From assembly GCF_008806595.1 (NCBI RefSeq), contig NZ_VZRB01000017.1, forward strand, positions 62,001 through 126,000: 64,000 nucleotides of DNA. Reading direction: 5' to 3'. The notes below the pieces were generated by a model. The model worked only from the letters and a program-made list of their open reading frames with translations. It ran no database searches and was not told where the DNA came from. The translations under genes were made by a program, and so were the position numbers. Source of the DNA: Streptomyces luteolifulvus. Its GTDB lineage: Bacteria; Actinomycetota; Actinomycetes; Streptomycetales; Streptomycetaceae. Of this stretch, positions 8,437-16,490 are shown piece by piece (position 1 is the stretch's first letter; every line of letters starts with the position of its first letter).

Positions 8437-8732
8437 GGGGACGCGGGCCGGGTCAGGGCCGGGCCTCCGCGTCCGTGGCGTCCATGGAGGTCCGGGAGCC
8501 GCTCCGGAGGTCCTTGGCGCCGTTCGGCGCCGGCCCGGGCGGGGAGCCTCCCCCAGTGCTGAACGCCTGGGAGTCCCCCCACCGCCCTGCCGACACCCAC
8601 TAATGTGCCGGACCCGTGTTAAGCGGGTGCTGCGCGGACGTGACGCGCTCGTACCACTTCTGCGAAGTCCACCGGTCCGGTGGGAAACCTCAAGTTCCGC
8701 ACCGGCACGGGCAGTTCACCGCAGGTTTCCCG
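8437..8732. other. Intergenic region downstream of cystathionine beta-synthase
   Basis: No gene is supported. The region holds a G/C-rich dyad around 8533-8581 (CTCCC...GGGAG around the core CAGTGCTGAACGCCT), which I recall as a dispersed Streptomyces intergenic sequence. It also holds a 9-bp inverted repeat (8682-8690 and 8723-8731) that ends directly at the cbs stop codon and may terminate that gene. Confidence 0.5.
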
Positions 8733-10121
8733 TCACTTGCCGCCCTTGGCCAGGAAGGCCAGCAGGTCCTGACGGCTGACCACACCGGTCGGCTTGCCCT
8801 CGACGAGGACGATCGCCGCGTCCGCCGCGCCCAGCACCGACATCAGGTCCGCGACCGGTTCGCCGGAGCCGACCTGCGGCAGCGGCGCCGACATGTGCTT
8901 CTCCAGCGGGTCCTCCAGGGAGGCGTTCTTGCTGAACAGGGCGTCCAGCAGCTCGCGTTCCACGACCGACCCCACGACCTCCGCCGCCATGACGTCCGGG
9001 TGACCGGCGCCCGGCTTCACGACCGGCATCTGCGAGACGCCGTACTCCCGCAGCACCTCGATGGCCTGACCGACCGTCTCGTCCGGGTGCATATGGACGA
9101 GGGACGGCATGGCGCCGTGCTCCTTGTCGTTCAGGACGTCGGCGACACGGGCGCTGGGGCCCTCGTCCTCCAGGAAGCCGTAGTCGGCCATCCACTCGTC
9201 GTTGAAGATCTTGCTGAGGTAACCGCGGCCGCTGTCGGGGAGCAGGACGACCACGACGTCGTCGGGCCCGAGCCGCTCGGCGACCCGCAGCGCGGCGACG
9301 ACGGCCATCCCGCAGGAGCCGCCCACCAGCAGGCCCTCCTCCTTGGCCAGCCGGCGGGTCATCTGGAAGGAGTCCTTGTCGGACACCGCGACGATCTCGT
9401 CGGCCACGGTCCGGTCGTACGCGGTCGGCCAGAAGTCCTCGCCCACACCCTCGACGAGATACGGCCGCCCGGACCCGCCCGAGTAGACGGACCCCTCCGG
9501 GTCGGCACCGATGACCTGCACCTTGCCGTCACTGACGTCCTTCAGATAGCGGCCGGTCCCGGAGATGGTGCCGCCGGTCCCCACGCCCGCCACGAAGTGG
9601 GTGATCTTCCCCTCCGTCTGCTCCCAGAGCTCGGGACCCGTCGAGTGGTAGTGGGAGAGCGGGTTGTTGGGGTTGGAGTACTGGTCGGGCTTCCACGCGC
9701 CGGGCGTCTCGCGCACCAGCCGGTCGGAGACGTTGTAGTACGAGTCGGGGTGCTCCGGGTCGACGGCGGTCGGGCACACGACGACCTCGGCGCCGTAGGC
9801 ACGCAGCACGTTGATCTTGTCCGTGGACACCTTGTCGGGGCACACGAAGATGCACTTGTACCCCTTCTGCTGGGCCACGATGGCAAGGCCCACACCGGTG
9901 TTGCCGCTGGTCGGCTCGACGATCGTGCCGCCGGGCTTGAGCGCACCGCTCTCCTCCGCGGCCTCGATCATGCGCAGGGCAATACGGTCCTTCACCGATC
10001 CGCCGGGGTTGAAGTACTCCACCTTGGCCAGGACGGTCGCCCGAAGGCCCTTGGTCACGCTGTTGAGCCTCACCAGCGGGGTGTTGCCGACGAGGCTGAT
10101 CATCGAGTCGTGGAATTGCAC
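8733..10121 (-). CDS. cbs: Cystathionine beta-synthase
   Basis: A 462-residue fold-type II PLP enzyme followed by two CBS domains. The lysine in NPGGSVKDR (near residue 42) binds PLP; EPTSGNTG and GTGGTISGTG are the substrate and phosphate loops. The C-terminal third (about residues 335-462, from SARVADVLNDKEHG) carries two CBS modules that usually bind adenosyl compounds. It condenses serine and homocysteine to cystathionine in reverse transsulfuration. The GTG start has CGGAGA 6 bases upstream. An O-acetylserine-dependent activity cannot be excluded, but the CBS domains favour this call. The SGNH hydrolase gene is divergent. Confidence 0.92.
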   Translation of the reverse strand: MQFHDSMISLVGNTPLVRLNSVTKGLRATVLAKVEYFNPGGSVKDRIALRMIEAAEESGALKPGGTIVEPTSGNTGVGLAIVAQQKGYKCIFVCPDKVSTDKINVLRAYGAEVVVCPTAVDPEHPDSYYNVSDRLVRETPGAWKPDQYSNPNNPLSHYHSTGPELWEQTEGKITHFVAGVGTGGTISGTGRYLKDVSDGKVQVIGADPEGSVYSGGSGRPYLVEGVGEDFWPTAYDRTVADEIVAVSDKDSFQMTRRLAKEEGLLVGGSCGMAVVAALRVAERLGPDDVVVVLLPDSGRGYLSKIFNDEWMADYGFLEDEGPSARVADVLNDKEHGAMPSLVHMHPDETVGQAIEVLREYGVSQMPVVKPGAGHPDVMAAEVVGSVVERELLDALFSKNASLEDPLEKHMSAPLPQVGSGEPVADLMSVLGAADAAIVLVEGKPTGVVSRQDLLAFLAKGGK

Positions 10122-10278
10122 CGTTGTCTCCGGATGCTTGCAAAACAGGTCTGAGTGGTTCCGCCAGCCTATGGCCTGTTCGGCGCGTACGACGGTCGTT
10201 CACCGGCTGTGGGGATTGGGCGACGGTACGTGCGGGGCAAGCAGTGGGTGTACCGGTACGTGGAGGTGGCGGCGACGT

Positions 10279-11325
10279 ATGACGAGCATGTCGAGGGCGA
10301 GGGTGGCCCGGCGTATCGCGGCCGGCGCGGCATACGGCGGCGGCGGGATCGGACTGGTCGGCGCGGCGGCCATGGGACTGCTGCTGGCCGAGGTCCAGCT
10401 GGCCAAGCGGCAGGTGGGCAACGGGACGGCGCCGCACGCGCCGAAGGCGCAGGGACTGTACGGCCTCGGGTACTCCGTACCCGGTGAGCCGCCCCTGCGG
10501 CTGAGGATGCTGGGTGACTCCACCGCGGCCGGGCAGGGCGTGCGCCGGGCCGGGCAGACGCCCGGTGCGCTGCTCGCGTCGGGGCTGGCGGCGGTCGCGG
10601 AGCGGCCGGTGGATCTGAGGAACGTGGCGCTGCCCGGGGCCTGCTCGGACGATCTCGACCGGCAGGTGGCGCTGGTGCTCGCGGATCCCGCGCAGGTGCC
10701 CGACGTATGCGTGATCATGATCGGCGCGAACGATGTGACCCACCGGATGCCGCCGACGCGTTCGGTACGTCATCTCTCGGCGGCGGTACGGCGGCTGCGC
10801 ACCGCCGGTGCGGAGGTGGTCGTGGGCACCTGCCCCGACCTCGGCACGATCGAGCCGGTGCAGCAGCCGCTGCGCTGGCTGGCCCGGCGGGCCTCGCGGC
10901 AGCTGGCGGCCGCTCAGACGATCGGGGCGGTCGAACAGGGCGGCCGTACCGTGTCGCTGGGCGACCTGCTGGGCCCGGAGTTCGCGGCGAACCCGCGCGA
11001 GCTGTTCGGCCCCGACAACTACCACCCCTCCGCGGAGGGCTACGCGACGGCGGCGATGGCGGTGCTGCCCACGGTGTGCGCCGCGCTGGGGCTGTGGCCG
11101 GCGGACGAGGAACGCCCCGATGTCTCCCGCCGCGAGGGCTTCCTGCCGGTCGCACGGGCGGCCGCGGAGGCGGCTTCCGAGGCGGGTACCGAGGTCACGG
11201 CCGCGATGCCGACGGGTCCACGGGGCCCGTGGGCCCTCCTGAAGCGGCGACGCCGCCGCCGGGTCCCGGAGTCGGAGCCGGCCCCTGTCACTCCGTCGCC
11301 GCAAGCCGGCCCGTCCGGCGTTTGA
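10279..11325 (+). CDS. SGNH/GDSL-family hydrolase, membrane-anchored or secreted
   Basis: About 348 residues. A hydrophobic N-terminal segment (GAAYGGGGIGLVGAAAMGLL) acts as a signal or anchor. SGNH blocks follow: block I GDSTAAGQG (Ser near residue 79), block III IGANDVTHR, and block V DNYHPSAEGY carrying the catalytic Asp and His. Such enzymes are esterases or lipases; the substrate is unknown. ATG is preceded by GGAGGTGG. The C-terminus is basic and Arg-rich, then Pro-rich, and the last seven codons and stop codon are supplied by a dispersed intergenic repeat (see 11305), so the tail probably varies among strains. Confidence 0.88.
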   Translation: MTSMSRARVARRIAAGAAYGGGGIGLVGAAAMGLLLAEVQLAKRQVGNGTAPHAPKAQGLYGLGYSVPGEPPLRLRMLGDSTAAGQGVRRAGQTPGALLASGLAAVAERPVDLRNVALPGACSDDLDRQVALVLADPAQVPDVCVIMIGANDVTHRMPPTRSVRHLSAAVRRLRTAGAEVVVGTCPDLGTIEPVQQPLRWLARRASRQLAAAQTIGAVEQGGRTVSLGDLLGPEFAANPRELFGPDNYHPSAEGYATAAMAVLPTVCAALGLWPADEERPDVSRREGFLPVARAAAEAASEAGTEVTAAMPTGPRGPWALLKRRRRRRVPESEPAPVTPSPQAGPSGV

Positions 11326-11376
11326 GGACGAGGCCCTCCGGGCCGAGGGGGTCTGGGGGCGCAGCCCCAGGAACGC
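11305..11376 (+). repeat. Dispersed Streptomyces intergenic repeat carrying a terminator
   Basis: The words CCGTCCGGCGTTTGAGGACG, AGGCCCTCCGGGCC and GTCTGGGGGCGCAGCCCCAG occur in this order. I recall this combination as a family scattered through Streptomyces genomes at 3' ends of genes. Two hairpins are visible: GGCCC/GGGCC (11332-11344) and CTGGGG/CCCCAG (11353-11370). The element includes the end of the SGNH hydrolase gene and probably terminates it. Confidence 0.7.
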
Positions 11377-11557
11377 GCACCCCCGCAACCCTCACAGCCC
11401 CACGGCCGCAACAGTTCCGCCCGACCCCCGGAGGGAAAAGCAAGCGCTTAGAAAACTGCGGTCAGGGTCACACCCCCACACTCGTGACCCGGCTCATACG
11501 TCCGGGTAACTTCCCAGACAGCCCTGCCCGACCCCCCGGTATGTCTCTGGAGCCGTG

Positions 11558-12778
11558 ATGCCCGAAGCCGTGATCGTCTCGACCGCCCGCTCCCCCATCG
11601 GCCGCGCTTTCAAGGGCTCCCTGAAGGACCTGCGCCCGGACGATCTGACCGCCACGATCATCCAGGCCGCGCTCGCCAAGGTCCCGGAGCTCGACCCGCG
11701 GGACATCGAAGACCTGATGCTCGGCTGCGGCCTGCCCGGCGGTGAGCAGGGCAACAACCTCGGCCGGATCGTCGCCGTACAGATGGGGATGGACCACCTC
11801 CCGGGCTGCACCATCACCCGGTACTGCTCCTCCTCGCTGCAGACGAGCCGTATGGCCCTGCACGCCATCAAGGCCGGCGAGGGCGACGTCTTCATCTCGG
11901 CCGGTGTCGAGATGGTCTCCCGGTTCACCAAGGGCAACTCCGACAGCCTGCCCGACACGCACAACCCCTTCTTCGCCGAAGCCGAGGCCCGTACCGCCGC
12001 CGTCGCCGAGCAGGAGGGGACGACCTGGCACGACCCGCGCGAGGACGGCCTCGTCCCGGACGCCTACATCGCGATGGGGCAGACCGCCGAGAACCTGGCC
12101 CGCGTCAAGGGCGTCACCCGCCAGGACATGGACGAGTTCGGCGTCCGCTCGCAGAACCTCGCCGAGGAAGCCCTCAAGAACGGCTTCTGGGAGCGCGAGA
12201 TCACCCCGGTGACCCTCCCCGACGGCACGGTCGTCAGCAAGGACGACGGCCCGCGCGCCGGCGTCACCCTGGAGGGCGTCCAGGGCCTCAAGCCGGTCTT
12301 CCGCCCCGACGGCCTGGTCACCGCCGCCAACTGCTGCCCGCTGAACGACGGCGCCGCCGCGGTCGTCATCATGAGCGACACCAAGGCCCGCGAGCTCGGC
12401 CTGACCCCGCTCGCCCGCATCGTGTCGACCGGCGTCTCCGGCCTGTCCCCCGAGATCATGGGCCTCGGCCCGGTCGAGGCCTCGCAGCAGGCGCTGCGCC
12501 GGGCCGGCCTGACCATCGACGACATCGACCTGGTCGAGATCAACGAGGCGTTCGCCGCCCAGGTGATCCCCTCCTACCGCGACCTCGGCATCGACCTCGA
12601 CAAGCTGAACGTCAACGGCGGCGCCATCGCCGTCGGCCACCCCTTCGGCATGACCGGCGCCCGCATCACCGGCACGCTCATCAACTCGCTCCAGTTCCAC
12701 GACAAGCAGTTCGGCCTGGAGACGATGTGCGTCGGCGGCGGCCAGGGCATGGCCATGGTGATCGAGCGCCTGAGCTGA
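11558..12778 (+). CDS. Acetyl-CoA acetyltransferase (thiolase)
   Basis: A 406-residue thiolase. The nucleophile is Cys90 in RYCSSSLQTSRMALHAI, the catalytic His is near residue 361 in GGAIAVGHPFGMTGAR, and the second Cys is near 391 in CVGGGQGMAMV. These three make a complete active site for condensing or cleaving acyl-CoA (acetoacetyl-CoA formation or the last step of beta-oxidation). The CTGGAG site fits ATG 11558; a GTG immediately before is an alternative. No other beta-oxidation gene is adjacent, so chain-length preference cannot be inferred. A 12-bp hairpin terminator follows. Confidence 0.95.
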   Translation: MPEAVIVSTARSPIGRAFKGSLKDLRPDDLTATIIQAALAKVPELDPRDIEDLMLGCGLPGGEQGNNLGRIVAVQMGMDHLPGCTITRYCSSSLQTSRMALHAIKAGEGDVFISAGVEMVSRFTKGNSDSLPDTHNPFFAEAEARTAAVAEQEGTTWHDPREDGLVPDAYIAMGQTAENLARVKGVTRQDMDEFGVRSQNLAEEALKNGFWEREITPVTLPDGTVVSKDDGPRAGVTLEGVQGLKPVFRPDGLVTAANCCPLNDGAAAVVIMSDTKARELGLTPLARIVSTGVSGLSPEIMGLGPVEASQQALRRAGLTIDDIDLVEINEAFAAQVIPSYRDLGIDLDKLNVNGGAIAVGHPFGMTGARITGTLINSLQFHDKQFGLETMCVGGGQGMAMVIERLS

Positions 12779-12830
12779 GGCCGCCGGCGGACCCCGTTCC
12801 GTAGCGACGGCAGCACCCAGTGTGACCCGA

Positions 12831-12867
12831 CGGCCCAGAACCGCGGAAACTCCAAGGTTCTGGGCCG
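12831..12867 (+). terminator. Hairpin terminator after the thiolase gene
   Basis: Perfect 12-bp arms CGGCCCAGAACC (12831-12842) and GGTTCTGGGCCG (12856-12867) with a 13-base loop, 52 bases after the thiolase stop codon. TGTGACC words repeat around it (12821, 12871, 12892). Confidence 0.75.
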
Positions 12868-13064
12868 ATTTGTGACCCAATCGCCCCCAGGATGTGACCT
12901 ATCTCCCTCGAGAGAGGGAATCACGCAGGTCAGAGCAGTTCCACCACTAAACCCCGGACCCAAACTCCTGCCCGTTTCGTGACCTTACGCACTGACAGCT
13001 GGATGGTCCGCCCTTCAAGCTGATGTAGGAAGTCGGGGGTCGACTTTGAACCGGGAGTACGTCA

Positions 13065-13847
13065 GTGAGCGCCATGCCGATCGCCTTGCTGCTCATCACG
13101 GCCGCCACAGGCGCCGTGGGCGTCGCCGTGCTGCGCACGCTCATGGTGCTGCGCCGGCAGGTCGCGGCCCTTCACAAGGAGCTGGCCGTGAGCAACCGGG
13201 CCGCCGCGCAGGGCCGGGTGCCCGCCGCCCGTCGGCCCGCGGACGTCGACGAGATACGTGCCGCCGTGGCCGAGGCGCTCGCCGAGGAGCGTGAGCGCGA
13301 GCTGGCCGAGGCGCGGGCGTTCTGGGCGGCCCAGGAGGCCCGTGACGCCTCCGACGCGCCCACGCTGCTCGGTCTGCCGGACAGCGAGCTGTTCCTGCCC
13401 CGCCAGGCCGATCTCGTGGGCCTGGAGCCGGTCGCCGAGCCCGGCGCCGATGCCGACGAGTTCGCCGGGGATTCCCCGGAGCTGGCCGCGGCCCGCCGCC
13501 GCCACCCCTCCCACCCGGACTTCGTCCCGGTCCAGTCACCGGTCGTGAACGACCACGAGCGCACGGTCGCCGCTCTGGAGGAGCTGGCCGTCTCCCGCGT
13601 GGAGCTGACCGATGTCCGCCCCGGCCCGCTGGGCACCCTCGACGTCTATGTCTTCGCCGACGGCACGACCCTCTGCATGACCCCGGGCCACCGCGAAACC
13701 GCGGAACGCCTCGCCGCGGCGCTGCGCACCGGCCAGACCCCGGTCCTCCTGGGCGGCTCCGGCATCTCGGGCGCGTACACCCTGACCTTCGCCTGCGGCG
13801 AGGAAAAGATCTACATCCTGGCGGACAGGGTCATAGCAAGCGTGTAA
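13065..13847 (+). CDS. Conserved hypothetical membrane-anchored protein with coiled coil
   Basis: 260 residues. An N-terminal membrane segment (PIALLLITAATGAVGVAVL) is followed by a charged helical stretch (about residues 30-100, with EIRAAVAEALAEERERELAE), a Pro/Asp-rich middle, and a folded C-terminal domain from about residue 165 (ERTVAALEELAVSRVELTDV, LDVYVFADGTTLCMTPGHRE, GAYTLTFACGEEKIYILADR). The GTG start has GGGAG upstream; ATG at 13074 is an alternative. Not assignable to a known function. Confidence 0.75.
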   Translation: MSAMPIALLLITAATGAVGVAVLRTLMVLRRQVAALHKELAVSNRAAAQGRVPAARRPADVDEIRAAVAEALAEERERELAEARAFWAAQEARDASDAPTLLGLPDSELFLPRQADLVGLEPVAEPGADADEFAGDSPELAAARRRHPSHPDFVPVQSPVVNDHERTVAALEELAVSRVELTDVRPGPLGTLDVYVFADGTTLCMTPGHRETAERLAAALRTGQTPVLLGGSGISGAYTLTFACGEEKIYILADRVIASV

Positions 13848-13885
13848 TGGCGTTCCGGTGGAGACGCCGGGCTACTGCACTGCCG

Positions 13886-13930
13886 TCAGGGGCGCGGGGA
13901 ACTGCGCGCCCAGCCCCCACGCACCCGCAC
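13886..13930. repeat. Dispersed Streptomyces repeat between convergent genes
   Basis: The core CAGGGGCGCGGGGAACTGCG followed by CGC and a C-rich tail is a sequence I recall in many Streptomyces intergenic regions. It holds a 7-bp inverted repeat GGGCGCG (13890-13896)/CGCGCCC (13905-13911) and sits between two convergent genes, where it could act as a bidirectional terminator. Confidence 0.6.
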
Positions 13931-13943
13931 CCGCCGAACGCCC

Positions 13944-14255
13944 CTACACCCCCGCCCTCTTCTGCGCCTCCTCCACCAAGCTCACCGCCTCCACAACCTC
14001 CCCCGCGTCCGTCAGCACGAGCGCCAGATCATGCGCGGCAACGGTGACTTGATCAGCCGCGGCGAACATCCCCGCATCCGGCATCTCCAAAGGCTCCGCC
14101 CCCGGTGACTCCACCAGCTGCGCCCGCCGCGCAAACTCCCGGGCCAGCCCCAGAGCCTCAGCGGCAGCACCCCGCTGCAGCCGGCTCTGCGGAGCGGCCC
14201 TCAAACGATCGGCGAAGTGATCCACCGCACGGGTCAGAGGCGTCGTATCAACCAC
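13944..14255 (-). CDS. Conserved hypothetical protein
   Basis: 103 residues, mainly helical, without signal or membrane segment (VDHFADRLRAAPQSRLQRGA, then DQVTVAAHDLALVLTDAGEV, then AVSLVEEAQKRAG). Codon use is typical of the window. Convergent with the preceding gene and divergent from the DUF4287 gene. No function recognised. Confidence 0.65.
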   Translation of the reverse strand: MVDTTPLTRAVDHFADRLRAAPQSRLQRGAAAEALGLAREFARRAQLVESPGAEPLEMPDAGMFAAADQVTVAAHDLALVLTDAGEVVEAVSLVEEAQKRAGV

Positions 14256-14359
14256 GCCCCAAACCTATGCGCAGCACCGGGACTGTTGCCAATACGCCAA
14301 CGCTCAGGCACCGTGACGTGAAGGACCGGCTTATATCCCCTTTGCGTCCGGAGGCGCCG

Positions 14360-14590
14360 ATGTCCCACGTCCTCTCCGAGGAGACCCATCGCAACATGCT
14401 CGCCCGCATCCCCCATTGCACCGGTCGTGAAGTGTCCGACTGGCTGCGCACCGTCGACGAAGGCCCCGCCCTCTTCCGCTTCGAGGAGAAGGTCAGCTGG
14501 CTCCGGCACGAACACAACCTCGCGTACGGCCACGCGAAAGCGATCATCCATGAGTACGACCTGAGGAGGGCGGCGCGCAAACTGCTCTAG
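14360..14590 (+). CDS. DUF4287-like small protein
   Basis: A 76-residue protein resembling DUF4287: ARIPHCTGREVSDWLRTV near the start and VSWLRHEHNLAYGHAKAIIH in the centre. ATG 14360 is preceded by GGAGG with 5-base spacing. A perfect 12-bp hairpin follows the stop codon and is shared with the convergent gene. Function unknown. Confidence 0.8.
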   Translation: MSHVLSEETHRNMLARIPHCTGREVSDWLRTVDEGPALFRFEEKVSWLRHEHNLAYGHAKAIIHEYDLRRAARKLL

Positions 14591-14612
14591 GCGCGCGCAC
14601 CACGGACATGGC

Positions 14613-14643
14613 GAAGGGCCCCGGAGTGACCCCGGGGCCCTTC
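14613..14643. terminator. Bidirectional hairpin terminator
   Basis: GAAGGGCCCCGG (14613-14624) and CCGGGGCCCTTC (14632-14643) form a perfect 12-bp stem between the convergent DUF4287 and BI-1 genes. Confidence 0.85.
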
Positions 14644-14674
14644 TGCGCAGCGGGCGCTGCGGAAAGCCGTGCGG

Positions 14675-15604
14675 CTAGTCGTTGCTGTTGAGGATCGCGA
14701 TGATCCTCAGGAACTCGACGTAGATCCACACCAGCGTCATCGTGAGGCCGAAGGCCGCCAGCCAGCTCTCCTCGCGCGGGGCGCCGTAGGCGATGCCGTC
14801 CTCGACCTGCTTGAAGTCGAGGGCGAGGAAGCACGCCCCGAGCAGGATGCCGATGATGCCGAAGATGACGCCGAGCGCGCCGCTGCGGAAGCCGAGGCCG
14901 TCACCGCCGCCGAACACGGCGAACAGCAGGTTCACCGTCATCAGCAGGATGAAGCCGAGCGCGGCCGCCATCACGAAGCCGTAGAAGCGGCGGTTGACGC
15001 GGATCCAGCCCGCCTTGTAGGCCACCAGCACACCGGCGGAGACCGCCATCGTGCCGAGCACCGCCTGCATGGCCGCACCGCTGGCGATGCGGTTGTCGAC
15101 GATGCTGGAGAGGACACCGAGGAAGACACCCTCGAAGGCCGCGTACGTCAGGATCAGCGGCGGCGAGGCCTTGCGCTTGAACGACTGCACGAACGCCAGG
15201 ACCATGCCGATCAGCGCGGCGCCGATGCCGATGCCGTAGGAGCGGCCGATGTTGGCGTCGTCGACGGGCAGCAGCGCCCAGGCGACCGCGGCCGCGAGGA
15301 CCAGGACGCCGAGGGTGGACGCGGTCCGCAGGACGACGTCGTCCATCGTCATCCGGCCGGTGGTGACCGGGGCCTGCGGCGGCGCGCCCTGCTGGAGGTC
15401 CTGCTGGGCGTAAGGGTTCTGCGCGTAGGGGTTCTGCGCGTAGGGGTTGCCGGACGGCTGGGCGTAAGGATCGCCCTGCGCGTACGGGTTGCCCTGCTGC
15501 GTGCCGACAGCGGGGCCCCCGGCCTGCGGCGCGGCGTTGAAGCCCGCGTAGCCGTTGTCGCGGCTGAACCCCCGTCGCGAGAAGACCGGGTTCTTGCTCC
15601 TCAT
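14675..15604 (-). CDS. Bax inhibitor-1/YccA family membrane protein
   Basis: 309 residues from the ATG at 15604 (GGAGGAG just upstream). The N-terminal ~75 residues are cytoplasmic and contain tandem NPYAQ-type repeats. Seven hydrophobic segments follow, starting at VLVLAAAVAWALLPV and ending at WLAAFGLTMTLVWIYVEFLR, with the charged LDFKQVEDG loop typical of the family. BI-1 proteins are putative pH-gated ion leak channels; the bacterial role is poorly known. The repeat-rich N-terminus is common in actinobacterial members. Confidence 0.9.
   Translation of the reverse strand: MRSKNPVFSRRGFSRDNGYAGFNAAPQAGGPAVGTQQGNPYAQGDPYAQPSGNPYAQNPYAQNPYAQQDLQQGAPPQAPVTTGRMTMDDVVLRTASTLGVLVLAAAVAWALLPVDDANIGRSYGIGIGAALIGMVLAFVQSFKRKASPPLILTYAAFEGVFLGVLSSIVDNRIASGAAMQAVLGTMAVSAGVLVAYKAGWIRVNRRFYGFVMAAALGFILLMTVNLLFAVFGGGDGLGFRSGALGVIFGIIGILLGACFLALDFKQVEDGIAYGAPREESWLAAFGLTMTLVWIYVEFLRIIAILNSND
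15400..15495. repeat. 15-bp tandem repeat encoding NPYAQ
   Basis: Imperfect 15-bp units related to GCGTAGGGGTTCTGC (plus strand) encode NPYAQ/DPYAQ pentapeptides in the N-terminus of the BI-1 protein. At least three units (about 15407-15450) are nearly identical, so copy number may vary by slippage. Confidence 0.75.
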
Positions 15605-15985
15605 TTCACTCCTCCATGGCCACACTGCGCGGCCTTGGCTCAAGAGTAATAGGTAGGCAAAGGATTGACCCTAGTGCTTGGGGAGGATCTTTCCCTCGTC
15701 GTGCTGCGCAACACGCTACGCGGCTCCTTGATTCCCGGCTGCGGAGGGGGCCATTCATGACCAACCTGCGACACGTCCGGAACCAGCCGGAGATCATCTC
15801 CTTACGCCACCCGTACGTCACCCGAACGGGAACCCCGTGCACGCCTCCCCCAGACCGGTCCCGGCGGCCCGGGACGCAGCTGTTCGCTCGGTGAAAATTA
15901 CTTCACTACTCTCCGTGACTCCGACCACACACGCCCGCTGTCAACGAACGTGTCGTGAAGTCTTCAATGGACGGTGCAGGGAAAC
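15605..15985. other. Intergenic region between BI-1 gene and bldA
   Basis: No gene is supported. On the minus strand CTATTACT near 15640 could be a -10 element for the BI-1 gene. AT-rich words around 15890-15970, including TGAAGTCTTCA, may be regulatory. Confidence 0.4.
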
Positions 15986-16004
15986 GGGCCGCGATGTGCG
16001 GCCC
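15986..16004 (-). terminator. Hairpin downstream of bldA
   Basis: GGGCCGC/GCGGCCC arms (15986-15992 and 15998-16004) with a 5-base loop lie 15 bases past the tRNA 3' end. On the minus strand they are followed by GTTTC. Likely the bldA terminator. Confidence 0.65.
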
Positions 16005-16018
16005 GAGAGCATCGGAAG

Positions 16019-16102
16019 TGCCCGGAGCCGGACTTGAACCGGCACGCCCGCGAAGGGGCAGCGAGGTTTAAGCTCGCCGTGTCTGCATTCCACCATCCGG
16101 GC
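16019..16102 (-). tRNA. bldA: tRNA-Leu (anticodon UAA), bldA
   Basis: The minus strand folds as a class II tRNA of 84 nt. The acceptor stem is GCCCGGA/TCCGGGC with discriminator A. The anticodon stem GCGAG/CTCGC carries loop CTTAAAC, giving anticodon TAA. A long variable arm (GCCCC...GGGGC type) and a T arm with GGTTCAAGTCC follow. The CCA end is not encoded. In Streptomyces the single tRNA that reads UUA is BldA, needed for aerial growth and antibiotic production because TTA codons are confined to regulatory and specialised genes. The sequence matches the bldA I recall from S. coelicolor. Confidence 0.96.
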
Positions 16103-16137
16103 AGGCCATGGGCTCCGCTTCGAGTTCCGAGCCTATC

Positions 16138-16149
16138 GGGATACATCCC
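16138..16149. promoter_or_regulatory. Inverted repeat upstream of bldA
   Basis: GGGATACATCCC has perfect 5-bp arms around a 2-base centre, 36-47 bases upstream of the mature tRNA 5' end. GATAGGCT on the minus strand, just downstream of it, could serve as the bldA -10 element, so the repeat would cover the promoter. Confidence 0.35.
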
Positions 16150-16490
16150 CCGAACAGCGGGCGGGCGGACCGATGTTGTCTTATTTTATTGAGGTCTGAG
16201 GGAGCATCAGCCCACGCAACGGCCCATCCACACTTGCCAATAGCGTTACGCGCTGCGCCCGGCCACGCATGCGGAATGACGGAATTTCACCGTCCGAACG
16301 AGGACGCTCCACCCGTTCTCGACATGACCCACCCTTCCGGGCGAACGTCATCCCCAGGTATGACACGGCACCTGACGGTCCGACCGGAGTCTGCCTTCGG
16401 AACCGGAACAGCGGCTGACTACACGGCTCCGGTCGGCGACCACGATGGACAACGTTCCCGACATCGTCGTCCCGACAGGAGCCCCTTCTC
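16150..16490. other. Intergenic region between bldA and ABC exporter
   Basis: No gene is supported. It contains an AT-rich stretch at 16179-16195 (TCTTATTTTATTGAGG) upstream of bldA and, near 16478, the AGGAG site for the ATPase gene. Confidence 0.4.

Noticed and set aside
15757..15894. Short plus-strand open frame before bldA
   Set aside because: No ribosome site, no domain and AT-rich regulatory sequence; coding is not supported.
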